Part shown: one piece after another, positions 1 through 9,427 of the stretch
Layout: each line of letters begins with the position of its first letter
Position numbering within the stretch: position 1 is the stretch's first letter
DNA from: Duganella sp. BJB476
Lineage (GTDB): Bacteria > Pseudomonadota > Gammaproteobacteria > Burkholderiales > Burkholderiaceae_D
Assembly: GCF_003416895.1 (NCBI RefSeq)
Contig: NZ_QVIO01000003.1
Location: 1-64,000 of the forward strand
Direction: 5' to 3'
DNA length: 64,000 nt
Notes under the pieces: generated by a model
The model's database searches: none
Told to the model about the DNA's origin: nothing
What the model saw: the letters and a program-made list of their open reading frames with translations, nothing else
Position numbers and translations under genes: made by a program

Positions 1-718
1 TGCTTGCCCGCGCCGCATGCGCGTATGGCGCCGCGATCCGCTCCTTGTAGAAGCCTGATCGCGGTGGGACCAGTTACCCAGGGTCCATGGGGTGTGCCTC
101 GCACACGTTGTCGGCCCACGAGGGGCAAGGTTGGCAAGCAGCGTTCTGCTGCGCTGATGGCGGTAGATCCGCTGTCACTGGCCGCCGTCACTGAGAAAAC
201 AGCGGCGCAGCCCATATAGCGCTTGGTTGCTAGCGCGTCGTCACTGGCAGCAGGCCGCCAGTAACGACGCGCGGTTTGCGCCGCGGACTAGGGCGGCGTA
301 TAGGACATGCACGCGGCGGCAGATCGCCGCGTGAGGTGGGGACGGTGCGTGAATGCGCACGATGTGACGCGCAGCTCCCTCGAGGGAAGGATGCGCAATA
401 TGGATGCAGCCTATCCAGGCTGATCGCGGGCTCGCTCAAAGGCGAAGCCAATCTAAAAACAAAGGTGGAGACTAAGGGCGCGTGACGAGCGCTACGCCTG
501 GCGTGATGCCAAGTTGCGCGAAGGGCGATCCCTTCGCGTCGAAAAGCATATTGTCCTCCACCTGGCATCGCGCCGGCATCACCTACCTAAAATTCTCATC
601 GATTTATTTGTCGGCGAAGCTAGCGAAGAATCGACGCCAAAAACCGGGCCCATTTCGGGTCGCACTTGCGCGGCAGTTGGAGGACAGTGCAGGCAGCACA
701 CAGCCAATGGAGGAAGAC
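1..718. other. Gene-less stretch with several inverted repeats
   Basis: No reading frame here resembles a known protein, and none has a convincing ribosome site. Several perfect or near-perfect inverted repeats are visible: 233-272 (arms of 16 with one mismatch, 8-nt loop), 311-332 (8-bp arms, 6-nt loop), the 12-bp palindrome at 376-387, and 517-538 (9-bp arms, CGAT loop). Because it lies beside an AlpA gene and a tRNA 3' end, it is probably accessory DNA rather than core chromosome. The small frames across it look like chance frames in GC-rich sequence. Confidence 0.5.
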
Positions 719-967
719 ATGAAACGATCACCCCTGCCCCGCACCACACGAATGATCCGCCTGCCGGAAGTGATGGCGATCTGCGGGCTGTCGCGCAGCA
801 CCGTCTACGCCTACACCAAGCGCGGCGAATTCCCGGCGCGGGTTAAGATAACCAGGCACGCTTCGGCATGGGTTCGGGAAGAGGTGCTGGCCTGGGTAGA
901 AAGCCGTATCCACGCCAGTCGCAGTTGTACCCCAACACCGGCAGAAAATCGTGAGACTGGGGTTTGA
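719..967 (+). CDS. AlpA family DNA-binding regulator
   Basis: This is a small protein (82 aa) with the MerR-like winged helix of the AlpA/phage excisionase family. It begins with a basic tail, then shows RLPEVMAICGLSRSTVYAY, a helix-turn-helix, followed by the FPARVKI turn and a W-REEVLAWVESR helix. The frame is open far upstream, but ATG 719 has GGAGGAA at 709-715 and is where homology starts. AlpA proteins usually activate integrase or excision genes of P4-like prophages and islands. Its place just inside a tRNA gene end fits that role; no integrase is in view, so it would lie to the left of the window or be lost. Confidence 0.85.
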   Translation: MKRSPLPRTTRMIRLPEVMAICGLSRSTVYAYTKRGEFPARVKITRHASAWVREEVLAWVESRIHASRSCTPTPAENRETGV

Positions 968-980
968 CCGCTAAAAGAAG

Positions 981-1004
981 TTTGTTGGGGTATTTGTTGG
1001 GGTA
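981..1004 (+). repeat. Tandem 12-bp direct repeat near the tRNA end
   Basis: Two perfect head-to-tail copies of TTTGTTGGGGTA lie at 981-992 and 993-1004. A third copy of the core (TGTTGGGGTACA) is inverted at 926-937, inside the 3' end of the AlpA gene. Short repeats of this kind next to a tRNA 3' end are typical arm-type binding sites for tyrosine integrases or excisionases; that role is inferred. Confidence 0.6.
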
Positions 1005-1011
1005 CAGACTT

Positions 1012-1046
1012 GTAAAAACAACAAAGGCCAGTCCGAAGACTGGCCT
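1012..1046 (-). terminator. Intrinsic terminator of tRNA-Pro
   Basis: Read on the minus strand, AGGCCAGTC pairs with GACTGGCCT around a TTCG tetraloop (stem 1025-1033 with 1038-1046). It is followed by TTGTTGTTTTT. It lies 17 bp beyond the tRNA 3' end and is a textbook rho-independent terminator. Confidence 0.85.
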
Positions 1047-1062
1047 AAGCTGTTGATTCTAT

Positions 1063-1139
1063 TGGTCGGGGCGAGAAGATTCGAACTTCCGACCCCTTGC
1101 ACCCCATGCAAGTACGCTACCAGGCTGCGCTACGCCCCG
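1063..1139 (-). tRNA. tRNA-Pro (anticodon GGG)
   Basis: A 77-nt cloverleaf on the minus strand. The acceptor arms CGGGGCG and CGCCCCG pair, the anticodon stem CTTGC/GCAAG encloses loop ATGGGGT with anticodon GGG, the T loop is TTCGAAT, and the 3' CCA is encoded. It reads proline CCC codons. Its 3' end faces the AlpA gene and the tandem repeats, so it is a plausible integration target for the element to the left. Confidence 0.95.
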
Positions 1140-1150
1140 ACGAATTTGGA

Positions 1151-1180
1151 ATTATAGCAGCGGCTTTAAGTATTTGTCAT
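1151..1180 (-). promoter_or_regulatory. Promoter of tRNA-Pro
   Basis: On the minus strand a perfect -10 TATAAT (1151-1156) is preceded, after an 18-bp spacer, by ATGACA (1175-1180, five of six bases of the -35 consensus). The -10 ends 11 bp before the mature tRNA 5' end, as expected for a tRNA promoter. Confidence 0.75.
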
Positions 1181-1261
1181 GTTTGCTTTCACCTTTGACG
1201 CAACATCCCCTTCCCTGCTCAGGAGTAAGATAAGCAATTCTGCTCGCCATCGAAAGCCTGC

Positions 1262-2086
1262 ATGTCTTCCTCAGCCCTCAGCCAAGCCGCCGACCTCGTC
1301 AAACAGGCTGACGCCCTGATCATCGCCGCCGGCGCCGGCATGGGCGTCGATTCCGGCCTGCCCGATTTTCGCGGCAACGAAGGCTTCTGGCAGGTCTACC
1401 CCGCCCTCGGCCGCGCGCGCATGGAGTTTTCCAGCATCGCCACGCCCTACACCTTCCGCTCCGACCCAACGCTGGCATGGGGCTTCTACGGCCATCGCTT
1501 GCAGCTCTACCGCAACACCACGCCGCACGCCGGCTTCGCCCTGCTCAAGGCTTGGGGCGAAGGTATGGAGGCCGGCTACGGCGTCTTCACCAGCAACGTG
1601 GACGGTCACTTCCAACGCGCCGGCTTCGACACGCACCCCGTCCACGAATACCACGGCTCCATCCATCACCTGCAATGCATGGAGCCCTGCGGCCCGGATA
1701 TCTGGAGCGCCGACAGCTTCGTCCCCGAAGTCGATACCGAAGCTTGCCGCCTGCTGAACGCGGCCCCGCTCTGCCCGCACTGCGGCGGCATGGCGCGGCC
1801 GAATATCCTGATGTTCGGCGATTGGGGATGGAACGAGCGCCGCACGGTGATGCAGGAGGCGCGCCTGCAATCCCTGCTGCAAACGGCGCAACGTCCGCTG
1901 GTGATCGAGTTGGGCGCGGGCGCGGTGGTCCCGTCGGTGCGCCACTTCGGTGACCGCGTGCTCCGCAATCACAACGGTCGCATGATACGGATTAATCCGC
2001 GCGAACCAGACGTCGCCAGCCCGCTCGATGTGGGCCTGGCGATGGGCGCCCTCGCCGCCTTGACGGCGATCGACGCCCTGCTATAA
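1262..2086 (+). CDS. Sir2-family NAD-dependent protein deacylase
   Basis: A 274-aa sirtuin. The NAD-binding motif GAGMGVDSGLPDFRG is at residues 24-38, a TSNVDGH version of the TQNID motif at 110-116, and the catalytic His is in YHGSIH (H131). Two cysteine pairs form the zinc site (C139/C143 and C171/C174). The family removes acyl groups from protein lysines using NAD, giving nicotinamide and O-acyl-ADP-ribose. The enzyme should be cytoplasmic. It stands alone, ending 5 bp from the convergent FAH-family gene. The substrate cannot be told from sequence, and the changed TQNID motif may affect activity or specificity. Confidence 0.88.
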   Translation: MSSSALSQAADLVKQADALIIAAGAGMGVDSGLPDFRGNEGFWQVYPALGRARMEFSSIATPYTFRSDPTLAWGFYGHRLQLYRNTTPHAGFALLKAWGEGMEAGYGVFTSNVDGHFQRAGFDTHPVHEYHGSIHHLQCMEPCGPDIWSADSFVPEVDTEACRLLNAAPLCPHCGGMARPNILMFGDWGWNERRTVMQEARLQSLLQTAQRPLVIELGAGAVVPSVRHFGDRVLRNHNGRMIRINPREPDVASPLDVGLAMGALAALTAIDALL

Positions 2087-2091
2087 ACGAT

Positions 2092-2799
2092 TTATACCAA
2101 TTTGACGGCGATGCCGGACAGGCCGTCCACCTTACCCACCAGCGTCTGACCGCGCACCACGGCGCCCACACCTTCAGGCGTTCCGCTGAAAATCAGGTCG
2201 CCCGGCGCCAGCGCGAACAGCGTGGACAAGTTGGCGATGGTCTCGCTGATCGACCAGATCAGATGGTCGATGGTGGCCGATTGCTTGGTCACGCCGTCCA
2301 CTTCCAGCTGAATCGCGGCGCGGTTGATATCGCCCGCTTCTGCCGCGCGATGGATCAAGCCCACCGGCGCCGAGTAGTCAAAGGCCTTGCCGATTTCCCA
2401 AGGACGACCGGCGTCGCGCATTTTGAATTGCAGGTCGCGGCGCGTCATATCCAGCCCCACCGCGTAGCCGAAGATATGCCCGGCCGCGTCTTCCACCGCG
2501 ATATTGCTGCCGCCCTTGCCGATGGCGACCACCAGTTCGCACTCGTAGTGCAGGTTACTGGTCACTTGAGGATACGGCAGGTCCAGCACCGCGCCAGGCG
2601 CCACGGGGATCACGGCTTGCGCGTCGTTCGGCTTACAGAAGAAAAACGGTGGTTCGCGGTCCGGGTCGAAGCCCATCTCGCGCGCGTGCGCCGCGTAGTT
2701 GCGGCCGACGCAGTAGACGCGGCGTACAGGGAACAGATCGGCGGTGCCGGCAACCGGCAGGCCAACGATGTCATGGGCGGGAATTACGTAGGATGTCAT
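2092..2799 (-). CDS. Fumarylacetoacetate hydrolase family enzyme (fumarylpyruvate/acylpyruvate hydrolase-like)
   Basis: A 235-aa FAH-fold enzyme. VGRNYAAHAREMG (31-43) is typical of the fumarylpyruvate/acylpyruvate hydrolase branch. The metal ligands are visible as E86 and E88 in HYECELVVAIG and D117 in VGLDMTRRD. The family cleaves a C-C bond in 3-acylpyruvates late in aromatic-acid breakdown. The open frame extends 25 codons upstream, but the conserved start MTSYVIPAHD is at 2799. It follows the TetR gene on the same strand; no other catabolic genes are nearby, so its real substrate is unknown. Confidence 0.85.
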   Translation of the reverse strand: MTSYVIPAHDIVGLPVAGTADLFPVRRVYCVGRNYAAHAREMGFDPDREPPFFFCKPNDAQAVIPVAPGAVLDLPYPQVTSNLHYECELVVAIGKGGSNIAVEDAAGHIFGYAVGLDMTRRDLQFKMRDAGRPWEIGKAFDYSAPVGLIHRAAEAGDINRAAIQLEVDGVTKQSATIDHLIWSISETIANLSTLFALAPGDLIFSGTPEGVGAVVRGQTLVGKVDGLSGIAVKLV

Positions 2800-2885
2800 G
2801 ATGCTCCGATAGGCTGGAATGGGAGATCGATCATGGTACAACAGCCTCCGCCCGCGTGCAGCGGACGGAAACAATACGAGACAAA

Positions 2886-3500
2886 TCAGGTCATCAACAG
2901 CGCGCGCATGGCGACGCGGAAAGCATCCGCCAAACTGGCGCGGTCCATGTTCGGCCGATACAGCGCGCGTATCGCCAATCCATGGAAGTAGGAGATCAGC
3001 GTATCGAGACGACCATCCAGCAGCACGTCGTCCACCGGCAGATTGCGCTGCTCGCGCCCACGCTTGACCAGCGCGCGCAACTGCGCGCGCGAGACCTCTT
3101 CGTTTTCGCGCATCTTGGCGGCGATGACCGGATTGCGCGAGGCCTCAGCAAACATCTCCAGCGGCACACTCCATGGCTGCGGGTCGAGCGACTCGTCGAT
3201 GTGGATGGGCGCATCTTCGAGTATCGCTTCCAACGGATCTTCGCGCGTCGCCAGGTCGCGCAACAGGCCCGATACATGCTCGGCCTCGCGGGCGACAAAG
3301 GCCAGGATGATGGCATCCTTGCCGTCGAAGTAATTGTAGATATGGCCTGCGCTCATGCCGGCCTGCTTGGATATCTCGGACATGCTCGCACCATGGAAGC
3401 CGCTGCGCGCAAAGCAGACGGCAGCCGCCTCCAGCACCTGGTTGCGCCGGTTCTGCGCGCGTTCCGGGTCGGTGCGTCGTTTTACGATGGGTGCGGTCAT
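2886..3500 (-). CDS. TetR family repressor of the RND efflux operon
   Basis: A 204-aa TetR-type regulator. The N-terminal helix-turn-helix is clear (EISKQAGMSAGHIYNYFDGKD) and is followed by an all-helical ligand domain. ATG 3500 is chosen over the upstream frame because AAGGAAG precedes it. The gene lies directly after the pump operon on the same strand, beyond a strong hairpin and with its own probable promoter. By analogy with AcrR/MexR-type regulators it should repress the pump and be released by pump substrates. A matching operator lies upstream of the adaptor gene at 9428-9447. Confidence 0.85.
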   Translation of the reverse strand: MTAPIVKRRTDPERAQNRRNQVLEAAAVCFARSGFHGASMSEISKQAGMSAGHIYNYFDGKDAIILAFVAREAEHVSGLLRDLATREDPLEAILEDAPIHIDESLDPQPWSVPLEMFAEASRNPVIAAKMRENEEVSRAQLRALVKRGREQRNLPVDDVLLDGRLDTLISYFHGLAIRALYRPNMDRASLADAFRVAMRALLMT

Positions 3501-3537
3501 GGGGTCTTCCTTGGGTAACTGACTTGCCTGAGGCGGT

Positions 3538-3566
3538 ACTGTGGCGAAGCGGACCATTTTTGTCAA
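3538..3566 (-). promoter_or_regulatory. Probable promoter of tetR
   Basis: On the minus strand a perfect -35 TTGACA (3561-3566) is followed after 17 bp by CACAGT (3538-3543), a weak -10. It lies between the hairpin after the efflux operon and the tetR ribosome site, so tetR can probably be transcribed on its own. Confidence 0.45.
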
Positions 3567-3583
3567 TTTATCAGGAGTCGAAG

Positions 3584-3615
3584 GCGGCGGGCGCGCAACA
3601 CTCTGCGCCCGCCGC
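3584..3615 (-). terminator. Strong hairpin after the efflux operon
   Basis: Eleven-base arms GCGGCGGGCGC/GCGCCCGCCGC enclose a 10-nt loop, 11 bp past the stop codon of the outer-membrane channel gene. There is no T-run, so it may be a partial terminator or an mRNA-stabilising 3' hairpin. Confidence 0.5.
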
Positions 3616-3625
3616 TCCGGCCACC

Positions 3626-5062
3626 TTAGCCGCGCTGCTGCGCGACTTCCGGCTGCCAGCCGCCGCCCAGCACCTTGTACAGCGTGACGGCGTTGCTGGA
3701 TTTGCCCAGCCTCGCCGAGATCAGGCCCTGCTGCGCCGCATACAGCGCGCGCTGCGACACCAGCGCGTTCAGGTAGGAGTCCGCGCCCTTGCGGTAGCGC
3801 GCCTCGTGGATGCGGAAGCTCTTGTCGGCCGCATCGACCAGCGCCTGCTGCGAGGCGATGCGCTCATCCAGCGTGCCGCGCTGGGCCAGCGCATCGGCCA
3901 CTTCGCGGAACGCCACCTGGATCGCCTTCTCATACTGTGCCACCGAGATGTCGCGATTGGCCTTGGCGATATTCAGGTTGGCGCGATTGACGCCGCCGTC
4001 GAAGATCGGCAAATTGATCTGAGGGATGAAGCTCCACGTCGACGATCCCGCCTTGAACAGGCCGGACAAATTGCTGCTTGCACTACCGCCCGAGGCCGTC
4101 AGCGAGATGCTGGGGAAGAAGGCGGCACGCGCCACGCCGATGTTTGCGTTGGCGGCGCGCAGCGCGCGTTCGGCTTCCTGCACATCGGGACGGGATTGCA
4201 GCAGGTCCGACGGCAGGCCGGCCGGAATCGCGGCCAGCTGGGTTACCGCATCCAGCTCGCCGGCCGGCAGCAAGTCCGCAGGCACGCCGCTGCCAACCAG
4301 CAGCGTCAGCGCGTTCTGGTCCAGCGCCACTTGCGCGGTGTAGACCGCCATGTCGCTACGCGCCGATTCCACGCTGGTCTGCGCTTCGTACATATCCACG
4401 CCGGACGTGACGCCGGAATCGAAGCGCTTCTTGCTCAGATCATAGGACGTCTGCTGGCTGCGCAGCGTTTCCGCCGCCAGCTTCAGGCGCTGCTGGTCGG
4501 CGATCAGCGTCAGGTAGGCGTTGGCCACTTCGGCCACCAGCGTAATCTGCTGCGCGCGGCGCGCTTCCTCGGTGCCGAGGTAGGTCTGCAAGCCGGCCTC
4601 CGACAGGTTCCGCACCTTGCCGAAGAAGTCCAGTTCATAGGACGCCATCGCCAACCCGCCGCTGTATTGGCGGTTGATGGCCGCCTCGCCGGTGCCGGTC
4701 ATGGTCGAAGGCGTGCGCGATGCGCTCTGGCTGGCGTTGGCCGACAGCTTCGGCAGCAAGGCCGCGCTGTCGATGTTGTACTGCGCCTTGGCCTTCTCAA
4801 TATTGAGAACAGAGACGCGCAGGTCGCGGTTGTTGGCCAGCGCCAGCGCGATCACCTTGCGCAGACGTTCGTCGGCAAAGTATTCGCGCCACTGGATTTC
4901 GGATACCGGCTTGGCGTCGGCCGCAGCTGCCGGCACGCCCTTGTAGGCATCGCCGGCAGGCCAGGCTTGCGCCACCGGTTGCGCCGGACGTTCGTACACC
5001 GGCGCCAGGCTGCAACCGGCTAACATCGCCAGCGCAGCAATGGTGAGTAAAGATTTTTTCAT
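3626..5062 (-). CDS. Outer-membrane efflux lipoprotein (OprM/NodT family)
   Basis: A 478-aa TolC-like channel protein. The signal peptide ends in a lipobox (LAMLAGC, acylated at C17), so the protein is anchored to the outer membrane. Two repeated outer-membrane-efflux halves follow, with typical segments such as SYELDFFGKVRN and IPQINLPIFDGG. As a trimer it forms the exit duct of the tripartite pump. It starts 2 bp after the permease stop, the usual order adaptor, permease, channel. It is full length for the family with nothing unusual. Confidence 0.93.
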   Translation of the reverse strand: MKKSLLTIAALAMLAGCSLAPVYERPAQPVAQAWPAGDAYKGVPAAAADAKPVSEIQWREYFADERLRKVIALALANNRDLRVSVLNIEKAKAQYNIDSAALLPKLSANASQSASRTPSTMTGTGEAAINRQYSGGLAMASYELDFFGKVRNLSEAGLQTYLGTEEARRAQQITLVAEVANAYLTLIADQQRLKLAAETLRSQQTSYDLSKKRFDSGVTSGVDMYEAQTSVESARSDMAVYTAQVALDQNALTLLVGSGVPADLLPAGELDAVTQLAAIPAGLPSDLLQSRPDVQEAERALRAANANIGVARAAFFPSISLTASGGSASSNLSGLFKAGSSTWSFIPQINLPIFDGGVNRANLNIAKANRDISVAQYEKAIQVAFREVADALAQRGTLDERIASQQALVDAADKSFRIHEARYRKGADSYLNALVSQRALYAAQQGLISARLGKSSNAVTLYKVLGGGWQPEVAQQRG

Positions 5063-5064
5063 GA

Positions 5065-8000
5065 TTAATGTGCCTCCACAACAGCGGCAGGAGCGACGGC
5101 CTTCTTGCTGAAGAAGCCGCGCACCAGTACAAAGAACACCGGCACAAAGAAGATGCCCAGGAAGGTAGCCGACAGCATCCCGCCCAACACGCCAACGCCG
5201 ATGGCGTTCTGGCTACCGGAACCGGCGCCGCTGCTGATCGCCAGCGGCAGCACGCCGAGGCCGAAGGCGATGGACGTCATCAGAATCGGACGCAGTCGCA
5301 GACGCACGGCCTGCAGGGTCGCCTGTTTCAGCTCAACGCCCTGCTCCTGCAGCTCCTTCGCAAACTCGACGATCAGGATCGCGTTCTTCGCCGCCAGGCC
5401 AACCACGGTCAGCAAGCCGACCTGGAAGTACACATCGTTCGACAGCTTGAACACATACGTCGCCAGCACCGTGCCGATCACACCCAGCGGCACCACCAGC
5501 AGCACCGAGAACGGAATCGACCAGCTTTCATACAGCGCGGCCAGGCACAGGAACACGATCAGGATCGATATCGCATACAGCTGCGTGGTCTGCGAACCGG
5601 AGTCGCGTTCTTCCGTCGACAGGCCGGTCCATTCGAAGCCGATACCCGGCGGCAGCTTGGCCGCCATCTTTTCGATTTCCGCCATCGCGGCACCCGAGCT
5701 CTGGCCCGGCGCCGGCATGCCGAGGATCTCGGTCGACGGCAGGCCGTTGTAGCGCTCCAGGCGCGGCGACGCATAAATCCACTTGCCGGTCGAGAAGGCC
5801 GAGAAAGGCACCATCTCGCCGTCGGCATTGCGGACAAACCATTTACCCAGATCTTCCGGCGACATGCGCGAATCCGGCTGGCCCTGCATGTACACCTTCT
5901 TCACGCGGCCACGGTCGACGAAGTCGTTGACGTAGGCGCTACCCCAGGCGGTGCTCAGCACCTTGTTCACATCGGCGATGGACAAGCCCAGCGCGGTCGC
6001 CTTTTGCTGGTCGACGGTGATCTTGTACTGCGGCGTATCTTCCTGTCCGTTCGGACGGACCGCCATCAGCACCGGATTCTTGGACGCCATACCCAGCATC
6101 TGGTTACGCGCGGCCATCAGCGCTTCGTGGCCGACGCCGCCCTGATCCTGCAGCTGCAGGTCGAAGCCGCTGGCGTTACCCAGTTCCAGCACCGCAGGCG
6201 GCGCGAAGGCGAACACCATCGCATCCTTGATCTGCGAGAAGCTGCCCATGGCGCGGCCGACGATCGCCTTGACGCGCTGGTCGGCGCTCTTGCGCTCGGA
6301 CCAGTCCTTCATGCGGACGAAGGCGATACCCGTGTTCTGGCCATTGCCGCTGAAGCTGAAGCCAGCCACCGCGAACACCGACGCCACCGAATCCTTCTCT
6401 TCGTTCAGGAAGTGCTGCTCGACTTTTTCGATCACCTTCAGCGTGCGCTGCTGGGTCGCGCCGGTCGGCAGCTGGATTTGCGAGAACAGCACGCCCTGGT
6501 CTTCCTCCGGCAGGAAGGAAGTCGGCAGGCGCACGAACACGAAGGCCAGCACCGCCAGCAGCAACGCGTACATGATCAGCGAACGTCCGCTACGGTTCAG
6601 CAGCGCGCCCACCCAGCCCTGGTACTTCAAGCTGCTGCGGTCGAAGCTGCGGTTGAACCAGCCGAAGAAGCCGGTGTTGATCGCCGTGTGGCCCTTGGCC
6701 ACAGGCTTGAGCAGAGTCGCGCACAAGGCCGGCGTGAAGATCATCGCCACCAGCACCGACAGCACCATCGCCGAAACGATCGTGACCGAGAACTGGCGGT
6801 AGATCACGCCGGTGGAACCGCTGAAGAAGGCCATCGGCACGAACACCGCCGACAGCACCATCGCGATACCCACCAGCGCGCCGCTGATCTGGCCCATCGA
6901 TTTGCGCGTCGCTTCGACCGGCGACAAGCCCTCTTCCGTCATCACGCGCTCGACGTTTTCCACCACCACGATGGCGTCATCGACCAGCAGGCCAATCGCC
7001 AGCACCACCGCGAACATGGTCAGCGTGTTGATCGAATAGCCCAGCGCCGACAGGATCGCGAAGGTCCCCAGCAGCACCACCGGCACCGCCATCGTCGGGA
7101 TCAGCGTGGCGCGGAAGTTTTGCAGGAACAGGTACATCACCAGGAACACCAGGATCACCGCTTCCACCAGCGTCTTGACCACTTCCTCTATCGACAGCTT
7201 GACGAACGGCGTAGTATCGAAGGCGATCACCGCCTTCATCCCGGCCGGAAACTGCTTCTCCAGCGATGCGATCCGCGCCTTGACGGCGTTGGCGGTATCG
7301 AGCGCGTTGGCGCCGGTGGCCAGCTTGATGGCGACGCCGGTGGCGGCCTTGCCGTTGTAGCGGGCCAGCACGTTGTAGTTCTCGCTGCCCAGCTCCATGC
7401 GGGCCACGTCGCGCAGGTGCACGGTGGCGCCGCTGGCGGCGGTCTTCAGCAGGATCGCGCCGAACTGCTCGGCGGTCTGCAAGCGGCTCTGCGCCGATAC
7501 GGTGGCGTTGAGCTGCTGGCCCGGCATGGCGGGCGCGCCGCCCAGTTCACCGGCCGAGACTTCGGTGTTCTGCGCGCTGATGGCGGCGGTGACGTCGGCC
7601 GGCGTCAGTTGATAGCTTTGCAGCTTGGCCGGATCGAGCCAGATGCGCATCGCGTACTGGGCGCCGAACAGCGTGACGTCGCCCACGCCTTCCACGCGGC
7701 TGAGCGGATCGATGACGTTGGCGGCCACGTAGTCGCCCAGGTCGGCCTGCTTCATGCTGCCGTCTTCGGACACGAAGCCCAGCACCATCATGAAGTTCTT
7801 GGTGGCCTTGGCCACCACTAGTCCTTGCTGAGTGACGATGGCCGGCAGCAGCGGCGTCGCCAGTTGCAGCTTGTTCTGCACCTGCACCTGGGCGATGTCC
7901 GGGTTGGTGCCGCTCTTGAAGGTCAGCGTGATGCCGATGCCGCCGGTGCCGTCGCTCGACGAGGACATGTAACGCAAGCCGTCGATGCCCTTCATCTTCT

Positions 8001-8199
8001 GTTCGATGACCTGGGTGACGGCGTCTTCCACCGTCTTGGCGGAGGCGCCTGGATACGAACCGCTGATCGAAATCGACGGCGGTGCAATGCTTGGATACTG
8101 CGCGACCGGCAGGCCGAGAATCGCGATCACGCCCGAAAGCATGATGACGATGGCGACGACCCACGCGAAGATCGGGCGGTCAATAAAGAAACGTGACAT
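5065..8199 (-). CDS. RND multidrug efflux permease (AcrB/MexB type, HAE1)
   Basis: A 1044-aa inner-membrane proton/drug antiporter, the usual length of AcrB. The N-terminus [17 protein letters not shown] is diagnostic. Twelve transmembrane segments and two large periplasmic loops are present. The proton-relay aspartates are in [14 protein letters not shown] and the relay lysine in [13 protein letters not shown]. It extrudes hydrophobic drugs and solvents from the periplasm through the channel. It lies 12 bp after the adaptor gene and 2 bp before the channel gene, so the three are one transcript. Confidence 0.96.
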   Translation of the reverse strand: MSRFFIDRPIFAWVVAIVIMLSGVIAILGLPVAQYPSIAPPSISISGSYPGASAKTVEDAVTQVIEQKMKGIDGLRYMSSSSDGTGGIGITLTFKSGTNPDIAQVQVQNKLQLATPLLPAIVTQQGLVVAKATKNFMMVLGFVSEDGSMKQADLGDYVAANVIDPLSRVEGVGDVTLFGAQYAMRIWLDPAKLQSYQLTPADVTAAISAQNTEVSAGELGGAPAMPGQQLNATVSAQSRLQTAEQFGAILLKTAASGATVHLRDVARMELGSENYNVLARYNGKAATGVAIKLATGANALDTANAVKARIASLEKQFPAGMKAVIAFDTTPFVKLSIEEVVKTLVEAVILVFLVMYLFLQNFRATLIPTMAVPVVLLGTFAILSALGYSINTLTMFAVVLAIGLLVDDAIVVVENVERVMTEEGLSPVEATRKSMGQISGALVGIAMVLSAVFVPMAFFSGSTGVIYRQFSVTIVSAMVLSVLVAMIFTPALCATLLKPVAKGHTAINTGFFGWFNRSFDRSSLKYQGWVGALLNRSGRSLIMYALLLAVLAFVFVRLPTSFLPEEDQGVLFSQIQLPTGATQQRTLKVIEKVEQHFLNEEKDSVASVFAVAGFSFSGNGQNTGIAFVRMKDWSERKSADQRVKAIVGRAMGSFSQIKDAMVFAFAPPAVLELGNASGFDLQLQDQGGVGHEALMAARNQMLGMASKNPVLMAVRPNGQEDTPQYKITVDQQKATALGLSIADVNKVLSTAWGSAYVNDFVDRGRVKKVYMQGQPDSRMSPEDLGKWFVRNADGEMVPFSAFSTGKWIYASPRLERYNGLPSTEILGMPAPGQSSGAAMAEIEKMAAKLPPGIGFEWTGLSTEERDSGSQTTQLYAISILIVFLCLAALYESWSIPFSVLLVVPLGVIGTVLATYVFKLSNDVYFQVGLLTVVGLAAKNAILIVEFAKELQEQGVELKQATLQAVRLRLRPILMTSIAFGLGVLPLAISSGAGSGSQNAIGVGVLGGMLSATFLGIFFVPVFFVLVRGFFSKKAVAPAAVVEAH

Positions 8200-8211
8200 G
8201 GCTATGATCCT

Positions 8212-9390
8212 TTACTGGGCGCTCTTGGCGTTAGGCGGCATGGCGCCGCCAGCCGCCACGGCGGTGGCTGGCTTGGCGGCGTTGGCCGGTGCGCCCGGCT
8301 TCACCTTCTGCACGCCTTCGACGATCAGCAGGTCGCCCGCGTTCAGGCCGGACTTGACCAGCCACTTGTCGCCCATGGTGCCGCCGGTGACCAGCACGCG
8401 CTGTTCGACCTTGCCCTCCTTGTTCAGCACCAGCGCGGTCGCTTCGCCTTTGGCGTTGCGCGTCACGCCCTGCTGCGGCACGGCGATGGCCTGCTCGTTG
8501 ACGCCCGATTCCACCACCGCGCGCACGAACATGCCAGGCAGCAGATCGTGCTTGGGGTTCGGGAACAGCGCGCGCAAGGTGACGTTGCCGGTGCCCGGAT
8601 CGACCGTCACGTCGGAGAACTGCAACTTGCCGCTTTCCGCGTACTTGCTGCCGTCCGACAGCAGCAGCGTAACTTTGGCCTGGCCGCCGGCTTGCTTCAA
8701 GCCGCCGTTTTCCAGCTCGCGCTTCAGGCGCAGCAGGTCTTCGCTCGATTGCGTGACGTCGACGTAGATCGGGTCCAGCTGCTGCACGGTGGTCAGCGCG
8801 CCGGTCTGGTTCGCGGTCACCAGCGCACCCGGCGTCACGGCCGAGCGGCTGATACGGCCGCTGATCGGCGCGTCGACGTGGGTGTATTTCAGGTTGATGG
8901 CCGCCTGCTCCAGCGCGGCGGCGGCCGATTCCACGTCGGCCTTGGCCTGCTCGTTGGCGGCGACGGCGTCGTCGTAGTCCTGGCGGCTCACGCCTTCGAT
9001 CGCCACCAGGTCCTTGTAGCGCGCCACTTTCGGGCCGCTGGTCATCAGGTTGGCTTTGGCCTTGGCCAGCGCCGCCTTGGCCGAGTTGTAGGCCGCCTGG
9101 TAGCTGGCCGCGTCGATCTGGTACAGCGCCACGCCGGCCTTGACGTCGGCGCCTTCGACAAACAGGCGTTTTTGTATCAGTCCGCTGACCTGTGGGCGCA
9201 CTTCGGCCACCTGGAAGGCGGCGGTGCGGCCCGGCAGTTCGGTCGTGATATGCAGCGCTTCCGGCGCCACTTTAAAAACGCCCACTTCCGCCACCTGCAT
9301 ATGAGGTGCTTCGGTCGTGGATTTGGAGCAGCCGGCGACGAGCGCGGCTGCGGTGATCAGGGCTGCGGTCCTGCAGAAAAGAGCTTCCAT
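8212..9390 (-). CDS. RND efflux periplasmic adaptor lipoprotein (AcrA/MexA type)
   Basis: A 392-aa membrane-fusion protein. The lipobox LVAGC follows the signal peptide. Next come the barrel-sandwich segment (PGRTAAFQVAEVRPQVSGLI), an alpha-helical hairpin and the second lipoyl half (THVDAPISGRISRS). It bridges the permease and the outer-membrane channel. ATG 9390 is preferred to an upstream in-frame ATG because it directly begins the signal peptide. It is the first gene of the pump operon, and a palindromic operator lies just upstream. Confidence 0.93.
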   Translation of the reverse strand: MEALFCRTAALITAAALVAGCSKSTTEAPHMQVAEVGVFKVAPEALHITTELPGRTAAFQVAEVRPQVSGLIQKRLFVEGADVKAGVALYQIDAASYQAAYNSAKAALAKAKANLMTSGPKVARYKDLVAIEGVSRQDYDDAVAANEQAKADVESAAAALEQAAINLKYTHVDAPISGRISRSAVTPGALVTANQTGALTTVQQLDPIYVDVTQSSEDLLRLKRELENGGLKQAGGQAKVTLLLSDGSKYAESGKLQFSDVTVDPGTGNVTLRALFPNPKHDLLPGMFVRAVVESGVNEQAIAVPQQGVTRNAKGEATALVLNKEGKVEQRVLVTGGTMGDKWLVKSGLNAGDLLIVEGVQKVKPGAPANAAKPATAVAAGGAMPPNAKSAQ

Positions 9391-9427
9391 GGTGGGACTT
9401 TCTGTATAAAAAATGTGCATAAGTACG

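Noticed and set aside
230..568. 112-codon minus-strand frame in the left end
   Set aside because: No resemblance to any family and it runs across several inverted repeats.
981..1004. CRISPR-like array
   Set aside because: Only two adjacent 12-bp copies without spacers, and no cas genes.
5068..7821. Very long open frame (917 codons) on the plus strand opposite the RND permease
   Set aside because: It is rich in His, Arg and Gln in a random pattern and lies opposite a clear acrB-type gene. Such frames are expected opposite GC-rich coding DNA.
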